Below, one piece after another: positions 16,371 to 24,000 of a DNA stretch of 64,000 bases. The position numbers were made by a program, and so were the translations under genes. The notes beneath the pieces were generated by a model. The model did no database searches and had not been told where the DNA came from. It worked only from the letters and a program-made list of their open reading frames with translations. Origin of the DNA: Elusimicrobiota bacterium (GTDB lineage: Bacteria > Elusimicrobiota > Elusimicrobia > UBA1565 > UBA9628); assembly GCA_016182905.1 (NCBI GenBank), contig JACPFR010000016.1:23719-87718 (forward strand), in the 5' to 3' direction. Every line of letters starts with the position of its first letter. The first letter of the stretch is position 1.

Positions 16371-17053
16371 TGCAGAAGCCGCGGCTCGTCCGTTTCGGGA
16401 ACCTCGACGCGATCGAGGTCCCCAGTTCCGATCCGAACGCGCTCGCCGTGATCTGCCTTCACGGCTACGGCGCCGACATGCGCGACCTGGCGCCGCTGGC
16501 GCAGGAGCTCGAGACGAAGCGGCCGATCGCCTGGTTCTTCCCCGACGCGCCCGAGGTCCTGGACTGGGGCGGCCGGGCGTGGTTTCCCATCGACGTGGCC
16601 GCCTTCGAGGAGGCGCAGAGGACCGGGACGGCGCGCGACCTTTCCCTTCGCGAGCCCCCGGGCCTCGAGTGGGCGCGCGAGGAGCTGCAGCGCTTCATCG
16701 CCGGGCTCGCGATCCCGTGGGAACGGATCGTGCTGATGGGGTTCTCCCAAGGCGCGATGCTCGCCGTGGACCTCGCCCTGCGGGCCGAGACGGCCCCCGC
16801 GGGCGTCGCGATCCTGTCCGGGACTTTGGTGGACAAGGCCAAGACCGCCGAGCTCGCGCCGGCTAAGAAGGGCCTGCCTTTCTTCCAGTCGCACGGGTCC
16901 GTCGACCCCATCCTCGGCTTCGCGCAGGCGCGCGCGCTGGAGAAGACGCTCGTCGAGGCGGGCTGGCGGGGCCAACTGCGCCGCTTCGAGGGCGGCCACG
17001 CGATCCCGTCTGAGACGCTCGAGGGCCTGAAGGGCTGGCTGGAGAAGAGATGA
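16367..17053 (+). CDS. Phospholipase/carboxylesterase-family alpha/beta hydrolase
   Basis: A 228-residue cytoplasmic serine hydrolase. The oxyanion region is CLHGYGADMRDLAPLA, the nucleophile elbow GFSQGAMLA, the acid is D in HGSVDPI, and the histidine is in GGHAIPSE near the C-terminus; these fit the YpfH/Est family. The natural substrate cannot be told from sequence. Its ATG overlaps the YgiQ stop codon as ATGA, behind a GGAAGGA sequence, and its own stop overlaps the next gene the same way. Confidence 0.88.
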   Translation: MMQKPRLVRFGNLDAIEVPSSDPNALAVICLHGYGADMRDLAPLAQELETKRPIAWFFPDAPEVLDWGGRAWFPIDVAAFEEAQRTGTARDLSLREPPGLEWAREELQRFIAGLAIPWERIVLMGFSQGAMLAVDLALRAETAPAGVAILSGTLVDKAKTAELAPAKKGLPFFQSHGSVDPILGFAQARALEKTLVEAGWRGQLRRFEGGHAIPSETLEGLKGWLEKR

Positions 17054-17799
17054 GCGGCTGGGCGAAGCAGTTCTTCCGCGCCCCCGTCTTCACGCCCGGC
17101 GCCCCCGAGGCGCTGGCGGCCGCGCCGATGGAGGCCGCGGCCGCCTGGCGCGCGCTCGGGCTCAAGCCGGGCGCACGCCTGCTCGACCTCGCCTGCGGCA
17201 CGGGAAGGCACGCGGTCCTGCTCGCGCGGCGCGGCGTCTTCGTCGTCGGCGTGGACAAGACCGAGGCCTATCTCAAGGAAGCCCGCGGCAGCGCCCGCGG
17301 GATGAAGAACTGCCTGTTCGCGCGCGGCGACATGCGCCGCCTGCCCTTCAAGGGGGAGTTCGACGCGGCGATGAACCTCTGGACGAGCTTCGGCTATTTC
17401 GCCAAGCCCTCGGACGACCTCAAGGCGCTCAAGGGCGTGGCGCGCGCGCTCAAGCCCGGCGGCCTGTTCCTCATCGACCTCATCGACTTCGCCTGGGTGA
17501 AGAAGCACGGCCAGCGCCGCCGCTGGGACCGGCGCGCCGACGGCGCCTATCTCCTGCAGGACGCGGTGTGGGTCGAGGGCCGCGACCCGAGGATCGTCAA
17601 CGCCTGGATCATCCTGCGCCCGGGCAAGCCCGAGCTGCGCTCGCGCTTCGTCGTCCGCGGCTACGACAAGCCCCGCCTGTACGCGGCCCTGCGCCGCGCG
17701 GGCCTCGAGCCGGTCAATTCCTGGAGCGGCCTCGGCGCGCTCGGCCGCCTCAAGTCGAGCGGACGCCTCGTCGTCCTCGCGCGCAAGCCGACCCGCTAG
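17050..17799 (+). CDS. Class I SAM-dependent methyltransferase
   Basis: A 249-residue protein with a standard Rossmann methyltransferase core: motif I LLDLACGTGRHAVLLA, motif II VVGVDKTEAYLKEA, and the post-motif segment LKPGGLFLIDLID. The basic, variable C-terminal region should define the acceptor, which I cannot name. It is coupled by ATGA to the esterase gene. A weak hairpin follows the stop codon. Confidence 0.88.
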   Translation: MSGWAKQFFRAPVFTPGAPEALAAAPMEAAAAWRALGLKPGARLLDLACGTGRHAVLLARRGVFVVGVDKTEAYLKEARGSARGMKNCLFARGDMRRLPFKGEFDAAMNLWTSFGYFAKPSDDLKALKGVARALKPGGLFLIDLIDFAWVKKHGQRRRWDRRADGAYLLQDAVWVEGRDPRIVNAWIILRPGKPELRSRFVVRGYDKPRLYAALRRAGLEPVNSWSGLGALGRLKSSGRLVVLARKPTR

Positions 17800-17805
17800 C
17801 CGGGA

Positions 17806-17821
17806 CTGTTTCCGGGAACAG
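17806..17821 (+). terminator. Weak hairpin after the methyltransferase gene
   Basis: CTGTT...AACAG arms around a short G+C-rich centre, seven bases after the stop codon at 17799. There is no U-tract, so it is only a candidate terminator. Confidence 0.25.
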
Positions 17822-17892
17822 CCGCGGCGCGAGCTCCATCGGCGTCACGAGACGTTTACCGCCTCTCCATTCCCGCGCGCCCGCCGATGAGT

Positions 17893-17898
17893 CATCAT
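17893..17898 (+). promoter_or_regulatory. -10 element of the NmrA-like gene
   Basis: CATCAT ends six bases before the ATG at 17905, the same geometry as the other leaderless promoters, though the hexamer is weak. Confidence 0.35.
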
Positions 17899-17904
17899 GA
17901 CTAT

Positions 17905-18780
17905 ATGGCCAAGAAAACGATAGCGGTGACGGGAGCGACCGGGCACGTCGGAAAGGCGATCGTGACGAAGCTCAAGGAGGCCGGTCACGAGGCGCGGAAG
18001 GTCTCCCGGACCTCGGGAGTGCCCGACGACGACCTCGTCGCCCTGACGAACGCGTTCACCGGAGCGGACGCGGTCTTCCTCATGATACCGCCCGACTTCA
18101 AGGCGCCCAGCCTGCGCAAGCGCAGCGACGAGCTCGGCGCGAAGCTGGCCGCCGCGGTGAAGGCGGCCGGCGTGCGCCGCGTGGTCTTCCTCAGCAGCCT
18201 GAACGCCCATCTTCACGCCGGCACGGGGCCCATCCTCGGCCTGCACGACATGGAGGAGAGGCTCAACGCCCTGGACATCCCCGAGCTGGTCCATCTGCGG
18301 CCGGCGTATTTCATGGAGAACCTCCTCGGGGGGGTGGACTACGTCTCCCGCCACGGCCGCTACGCCGCGGCGCTGCGTCCCGACATCGCGATCCCGATGA
18401 TCGCCACTCCGGACATCGGGGCCAAGGCCGCGGAGCTTCTCGCCGAGGAGCCGTTCCTGCAGCCGCGGGTCAGGGAGCTGCTGGGCCCGCGCGAGTACAC
18501 GATGACGGAAGCGGCCCGCATACTGGGCCGGGCGATCGGCAAGCCGGATCTCGGCTACGCGCAGCAGTCCTACGACGAGGCGCGCCGATCGATGCTCGAC
18601 CTGGGCCTGACGGAGGGCTACGCCGACGCGATGATCGAGCTGAGCCGCCACATGAACGAGGTCTTGATCGAAGGGACGGAGGTCCGTTCCCCGCTGAACA
18701 CGACGCCGACGACCCTCGAGAGCTTCGCCCAGGAGGTGTTCCGCTCCGCGTACGAGCAGGCGGCGGCCGTCGCGCGCTGA
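17905..18780 (+). CDS. NmrA-like NAD(P)-binding atypical short-chain dehydrogenase
   Basis: A 291-residue Rossmann protein. The dinucleotide-binding motif is TGATGHVGKAIV at the N-terminus, followed by FLMIPPD and VVFLSSLNAH, typical of NmrA/NAD(P)H azoreductase-like proteins. The classical YxxxK pair is not obvious, consistent with NmrA members that sense or reduce small molecules. The start MAKKTIAV is preferred over an ATG six codons upstream because a -10-like hexamer falls six bases before it. It appears monocistronic. Confidence 0.85.
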   Translation: MAKKTIAVTGATGHVGKAIVTKLKEAGHEARKVSRTSGVPDDDLVALTNAFTGADAVFLMIPPDFKAPSLRKRSDELGAKLAAAVKAAGVRRVVFLSSLNAHLHAGTGPILGLHDMEERLNALDIPELVHLRPAYFMENLLGGVDYVSRHGRYAAALRPDIAIPMIATPDIGAKAAELLAEEPFLQPRVRELLGPREYTMTEAARILGRAIGKPDLGYAQQSYDEARRSMLDLGLTEGYADAMIELSRHMNEVLIEGTEVRSPLNTTPTTLESFAQEVFRSAYEQAAAVAR

Positions 18781-18787
18781 CGGGCGC

Positions 18788-19600
18788 TCAGGGAAGGGGC
18801 GAGGGGGCGGGCGCGGCGAGGAACGCCGCGATCTGAGCCTTGACCGAGGCGTCGGTCTCGTGCGCGGCGAGCGCGGCGAAAAGGACGGCGACCCGCGCGA
18901 GCGCCGCGCTCTCGCCGTTGGCCGCGCGGTTGCGCGCGGAGTGCCAGACGACGGCGATCCAGAGCGAGCGGGCGGCGGGCGGGCCGTTCGCGGCGAACGC
19001 GGCCGGGTCGGCCTCCATCGGGACGAGAGCGCGGGCGTCGAGGGCGGCGACGAGGTCGGGGCGGCGGCGCGGGAGGTCCTCGCGCGAGCGGACGAACGCG
19101 TCGAGGGCGACGAGCGCCGTGATCCGCTCCTCGTCCGCGAGCGGCCCGGCAAGGAGGTCCAGGAGGGTCTCCTGGACCGGAGCCTCGACCGCGGGAGGCA
19201 GGTCGTGCGTCGCCGGCGCCAGCCCGCGCAGGGCGAACAGTCGGTAGCCCGGCAGGCGCGTCGAATCGAGCAGGGCGCGCACCGCGGCGGCGCGGGCGCC
19301 CGCGTCGCCGACGACGGGCACGGCGTAGCCGAGGTACAGCAGGGCCTTGGCCCGGACGGCGGGGGCCTCGGCGGGCGAGACGGCCGCGGCGCGGATCGCC
19401 TCGAGGCCCTTCGTGCGGCGCGCCTGCGGCGCGGTCGGCAGGGAGCCGTGGAGCTCCTCGAGCGCGGCGAGCTTCTCCGCGGGTGAGGCGGCGCGGGCGA
19501 GGACCGAGATGGGGTCCTCGGCGGGCCGGACGGCGGCGCGGGCCTCGACGAAGGCCGCCTCGAGCGAGACCGGGGGCAAAGCGGGGGCCGGGGCGAACAT
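18788..19600 (-). CDS. Ala-rich helical-repeat protein of unknown function
   Basis: A 270-residue, strongly helical protein with ARM/HEAT-like units (AVRAKALLYLGYAVPVVGDAGARAAAVRALLD and DEERITALVALDAFV). No signal peptide, enzyme motif or known family is recognised. The gene is convergent with the NmrA-like gene, seven bases away. Its promoter is a good extended -10, TGC-TAGAAT, ending six bases before the ATG. It is downstream of the SprA operon on the same strand but has its own promoter. Confidence 0.65.
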   Translation of the reverse strand: MFAPAPALPPVSLEAAFVEARAAVRPAEDPISVLARAASPAEKLAALEELHGSLPTAPQARRTKGLEAIRAAAVSPAEAPAVRAKALLYLGYAVPVVGDAGARAAAVRALLDSTRLPGYRLFALRGLAPATHDLPPAVEAPVQETLLDLLAGPLADEERITALVALDAFVRSREDLPRRRPDLVAALDARALVPMEADPAAFAANGPPAARSLWIAVVWHSARNRAANGESAALARVAVLFAALAAHETDASVKAQIAAFLAAPAPSPLP

Positions 19601-19606
19601 GCGGCT

Positions 19607-19615
19607 ATTCTAGCA
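19607..19615 (-). promoter_or_regulatory. Extended -10 promoter of the helical-repeat gene
   Basis: TGC-TAGAAT on the minus strand (hexamer at 19607-19612), exactly six bases before the ATG at 19600; leaderless. Confidence 0.55.
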
Positions 19616-19619
19616 AGGT

Positions 19620-20288
19620 CTATCGGCCGCCGAGCGTGACATCCGCGTACCAGGCCTCGGCGTCGCCGCCGGTGTCGTCGGCGTCGGTCATCAGCGCGAT
19701 CCCGGCGTAGGGAGGCGGCTCCGAGCCGAACAGCCGCCGGTAGTCCTCGAGCACGTCGCGCTCCTCGGAGCGCCACTCCCCGGCGGCGGAATCCCCCGAG
19801 CGCACGGCGACCATCATCACGCGGTCCGTGTACGGGCTCGGCGCGGACTCCCCGGCGGCGAGCTTGTTGGCCCAGACGTACGCGATCGCGTTGTGCGGGG
19901 GGTATTCGCCCCGGAGGGCCTTGACCGCCCCGTACTTGAGGCGCGCGGCGAGGCCGACGCGGGAGGGCTCGTACTTGAAGGTGATGTACACCCGCGCGGC
20001 GTAGTCGTCTCCGGCCTTCGAGCTCTCGTCTCCTTTCGGAAGGGTGCCGGCGATCTTCCAGCGCCAGCGCAGGACGGGCGCGGACGCGACGGGTCCCCGG
20101 TGCCGGTAGACGAGGCCCGAGGCCGAGCCCGAGGCGCGGGCGTGGACGGCCCCGGAAGACGGGCTCCACTCGTAGGCCGTGTGCGCCTTGACCTTGGGGA
20201 ATTCCAGGGGCTCCCAGCGCTCCGGCAGGCCGTTCGGCGCGACGGCGGAGGCGGTGGAGAGCAGGACGAGCAGCGCGGCCGGATTCAT
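19620..20288 (-). CDS. DUF3047 exported protein
   Basis: A 222-residue protein with a signal peptide (MNPAALLVLLSTASAVA). The mature part matches the DUF3047 pattern: PVLRWRWKIAGTLPKGDE, then KAGDDYAARVYITFK, then HNAIAYVWANKL and the C-terminal GIALMTDADDTGGDAEAWYADV. The fold is probably a beta-sandwich, but the function of the family is unknown. The ATG overlaps the stop of the CpaB-like gene as ATGA, making it the third gene of the SprA-like operon. A role in envelope assembly is only inferred. Confidence 0.8.
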   Translation of the reverse strand: MNPAALLVLLSTASAVAPNGLPERWEPLEFPKVKAHTAYEWSPSSGAVHARASGSASGLVYRHRGPVASAPVLRWRWKIAGTLPKGDESSKAGDDYAARVYITFKYEPSRVGLAARLKYGAVKALRGEYPPHNAIAYVWANKLAAGESAPSPYTDRVMMVAVRSGDSAAGEWRSEERDVLEDYRRLFGSEPPPYAGIALMTDADDTGGDAEAWYADVTLGGR

Positions 20289-21088
20289 AGGCGCGGGGAG
20301 GCGCGTTCGGCGTCGATCCCGATCCGGCGGCTCATCTTCGACGGCTCGACCGCGCGCGTTCCGGCGTCGAAGGGCGCGCGCACGGCGAACGAAAGGTGGT
20401 CGTCGCCGGCGACGGCGCGCGTGAGGACCTTCGCCTGCTCCGGGCTCACCCTCAGCTGGACGGTGGCCCACTCCTCGTCGCCCTCGGGCGGGGCGGCCCG
20501 CAGGACCGTGAGGTCCTGCATCACGGTCACCGCCGTCAACTCGGATCTCCCGCCGGCCTTGTAGCCCTGACGCGCGACGATCACGTCGAGACGGTCGCCG
20601 AAGGCGATGAATTCCTGCTGGTCGGGGTAGACGAGCACGGCCAGGCCGCGCTGGTCTTTTCCCAGGATCGGGGGCTCGACGGGGGGATCCTTGCGCTTCA
20701 GGCCGCCCGGTTCGGCGGACAGCTTGTTCAGGAACAGGCGGTCCTCCCGCTCGACGGCCAACGCGGCGACCTGCGCTTCCTCGGGCGAGAGGGCGAGCGC
20801 GACGAGGCCCGTCCCCTCGGACCAGTCGTTCTTGACGCGCAGGACCTCGGCGCGGGACGCCAAGTGCTCGGAGCGGATGTCGCTCGTGGCGTCGGCGCGC
20901 GGGGTCTCGACCATGATCAGGACCTCGACGGCGTCGCCGGCGGCCAGGAACTGGGTCTGGCTCTTGTCGATGGCGAGGGCGAAGGCGCGCTTGCCATCGG
21001 GAGGAAGAAAGGACGCGCCGGCGTCCGACGGAGGCGTCGGACGGCAGGCGGCGAGGACGGCGGCGAGCAGGATCGCGCGGGTTCGCAT
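20285..21088 (-). CDS. Lipoprotein with CpaB/RcpC-like domains
   Basis: A 267-residue protein with a lipoprotein signal (ILLAAVLAACRP, lipobox LAAC). The mature region contains two related segments resembling the RcpC/CpaB fold used in Flp pilus assembly: KRAFALAIDKSQTQFLAAGDAVEVLIM and QRGLAVLVYPDQQEFIAFGDRLDVIVA, each followed by an ATVQL/VALAL-SPEQAK-type strand-helix. In tad systems this domain sits at the secretin periplasmic face. Here no tad genes are nearby. It starts three bases after the SprA-like stop codon, so it may be an accessory lipoprotein of that outer-membrane machine. Confidence 0.75.
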   Translation of the reverse strand: MRTRAILLAAVLAACRPTPPSDAGASFLPPDGKRAFALAIDKSQTQFLAAGDAVEVLIMVETPRADATSDIRSEHLASRAEVLRVKNDWSEGTGLVALALSPEEAQVAALAVEREDRLFLNKLSAEPGGLKRKDPPVEPPILGKDQRGLAVLVYPDQQEFIAFGDRLDVIVARQGYKAGGRSELTAVTVMQDLTVLRAAPPEGDEEWATVQLRVSPEQAKVLTRAVAGDDHLSFAVRAPFDAGTRAVEPSKMSRRIGIDAERASPRL

Positions 21089-21091
21089 GGT

Positions 21092-24000
21092 CTAGAACTG
21101 GAAGGTCAAGGTGGTCCCGAAGGCGAAGGCGACGAAGTCCTCTTCCTTGAGGAAGCGGTGCCACAGGCGCTGCGCCGAGCCGTTGAGCGTCATGCGCAGG
21201 TTCTTCGCGATCTCGTAGTCGCCGCTGGTGTTCAGCGAGAACAGCCGGGAGTTGTCGGCGACCGTCACGGGCGAGCGCCGTTGGGCGAGGGATGCCGACG
21301 TCGTCCAGATGATCCGGTTCGTGAACAGGAGGGGCTTGGCCGAGCCGGGCAGGCGCAGTCCCGCGGGCAGGGCCAGGTCCGCGCGGACGAGCACGCTCGG
21401 CGTGATGACCTCGACGTCCTGCGTCTTCACGCCGGTGCCGAGCTTGGTGATGTCCTTCGCGTAGTCGACCTTCGGGGTGATGCGGAACTTGCGGATGTCG
21501 AAGGTGACCTGGGTCGTGACGTCCTCGTGCTTCGTCTCCTGGGTGTTCGCGGCGATGCGCAGGTCCTTGTTCTTAGACGCGCGCTGGTTGTAGCTGACCA
21601 AGGTCTCGTATCTTTTGATGACGATCGTGCGCAAGGAGGTGGCGAAGGCGTTCTCGGTGTTCAAGGTCGAGCCGACGTTCTCGGTCGTGCGGATCGAGTA
21701 CTTGAAGTCTATCTGGGTGTTGGCCATCCAGCGTTCGCTGTATAGGAGCTGTTCGAGCTGCGCGAGGCTCACGACGGCGTCGGGCAAGGTCCGCGAGATC
21801 GTTTTGGACGGCGTGCCCGTCACCTCGTTGCGCTGGACGCTGAGCACGTAGTTGTTCGACAGCGACAGCGAGCGCCAGGCCGCCTTGCGCCCGCGCAGGT
21901 CGTAGCCGTCGAGCGGCGACCAGCGCTGGGTCGAGTTCCAGATGTCGCGCAAGGTCAGGTTGACCCGCTGGGCGACCGGGTTCGACGGCCGCAGCGGGGT
22001 CCGGATCCAGAGCGCTTTCTGCGGCGAGAGGCCCTTCTCGACCTGGTTCCAGACGTCGCCGTCCTGGAGCTGATAGCCGGAGATGACGTTGACCGAGCGG
22101 AACAGCTTGGACCGCGGGAAGATATCGCTGATCTGGATCGGCAGGCTGATCGACGCGTTCGCCGAGCGGTTGACGGTCTTGATGTCTCCCGGCGTGAAGA
22201 CGTAGGTCGAGCCCGCCAGGACGAAGGTGGAGACCGCCAGGATGTTGTTCTCGATCGTGTCGATCTGATAGTTGACCTGCGGGTTGAGCCAGCTCAGCAG
22301 GCGGTAGTTCGACGAGAAGCCGGCCGACTGCGAGAACGACTTCGGGTAGCGGGTCGAGACCGGGGCGACCCCGGTCGAGTCCACGCGGCTTTCCGTCACC
22401 TTGGTCATCGACCACGACGGGTTGAAGGAGGAGCCGGTCCACGGCGTGAAGGTCATGCGCAGGCCGTAGGAGTTCGTCCGCTCCGCGGTGTCGAAGTTTC
22501 CGGGACTTCGCTTGACGACCGGGTCGTCGAAGGTCACGTCGAAGCGGGTGTGGCCGGCGTTGGCGTCGATGGTCCGCGGCAGGAACCGGCTCTGCGAAGG
22601 CACGCCGTACTGCATCGTCCCGTTGTAGGTCTGCCGGTCGTCGAGGCGGGTCAGCAGGTCGTACTCGATGCGGTTGCGCGTGTGGGACAGGTTCAGGCGC
22701 GGATAGGCGCCGTAGGCGATGTTGCCCTGCGCCGAGCCGACCCAGGTCGTGACCTTGCCCTGCTGCAGGAGGTTGACGAGGTTCGAGAGGTTGCCCGTCT
22801 GCACGGTGCTCGGGGTGTCGGTGATGTGGCGGTTGATGCTGAAGCTCATCGGGAACCACGCGAGGCGCGTCAGGTTCAGGTAGCTCGCGTCCTCGGTGTT
22901 GTCCTGGTTCGACACGACCGAGGTCGGCGTCTGGAAGTTGCGGTCGATCGCGCGGTGCTTGAGGCCGAACGTGCCCCAGCCGGGCGCCTCGAAGTCGGCC
23001 TGGATCTTGTTCGCGGTGCCGACGCGGGTGACGGGCTCGGCCACGTGGATCTCGTTGAGGAAGACGGCGCCGGCCGGGTTCGCGCCGGTCCGGGACATCA
23101 CGCCGGCGACGAGCTGTCCGACCTGCTGGAGGCTGGGGTTGCCGCTGGACACGACGACGGCGCCGGGGACGTCAGGGGCCCAGCCGTCCATCACGGAATC
23201 CTTGTTCCGGTCGGTCTGCTTGACGCGGATCTTCCGCCAGCCGGTGAAGGTGATGGGGACCTGGACCTCGAAGTAGTCCTGGTCGGAGCCCGCCCGGAGG
23301 AAGAAGGTCTGGTTCCCCGTCGTGTCCGCGCCGGCGGCGTTGCCGAACAGCAGGAAGTTGAAGTCACGGTGCTGGCTGATGTCGATCGCGCGCGAGAACA
23401 CGCGCTTGGTGTAGACGGTAGTGCCGGAGGCGAGATTCGTGAAGGCCAGTTGGAGCGCCTGCTCGGAGAGGTTCTTTGTGTTCGACTGCTTCTGCAGGCT
23501 CGAGAGGCTGCCGTACAGGTCGTTGAACACCTGGGAGGCGTCGCCGGCGGCGTTGAAGATCGGGGTGTAGGTCGGGTTGTCCACGCTGTTGACCGGCGTG
23601 ACCGTCAGCGACTCGCCGTTGAACGTCGCGCCCGAGCCGGCCACCGCCGGATCGCCGGCGGCGCCGCGCTGCCAGGTATTCCCGACGACGGCGATGCGCG
23701 CGAACTTAATAATGCCGTTCGTCGCGCCGCCGCCGGCGGGTTTGCGGATGGTTACGCGCAGATGCTTGATGTTGGTGAAGCGGGTGATGGTGGCCGTCGA
23801 GATGTTCAGCGGGATCTGGAAGGTGTGCCAGGTCGGACCAGCGAAGTCTATCGATGTTCGTTCGGCGGTCGCCGCGGCCGTCACGTCGTGCAGAGTGTTC
23901 CCGCCCGGAACGCCTGGGGTCCCCGCCACGCCGGTCCCGGACGTGCAGTTGCCGCCGCCAATACACTTGTAACCGAAATCCGCTCCGCTGGAATCGTCGG

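Noticed and set aside
20285..21088. A tad/Flp pilus locus based on the CpaB-like protein
   Set aside because: It is a lipoprotein with no secretin, ATPase, TadE/F or prepilin genes nearby.
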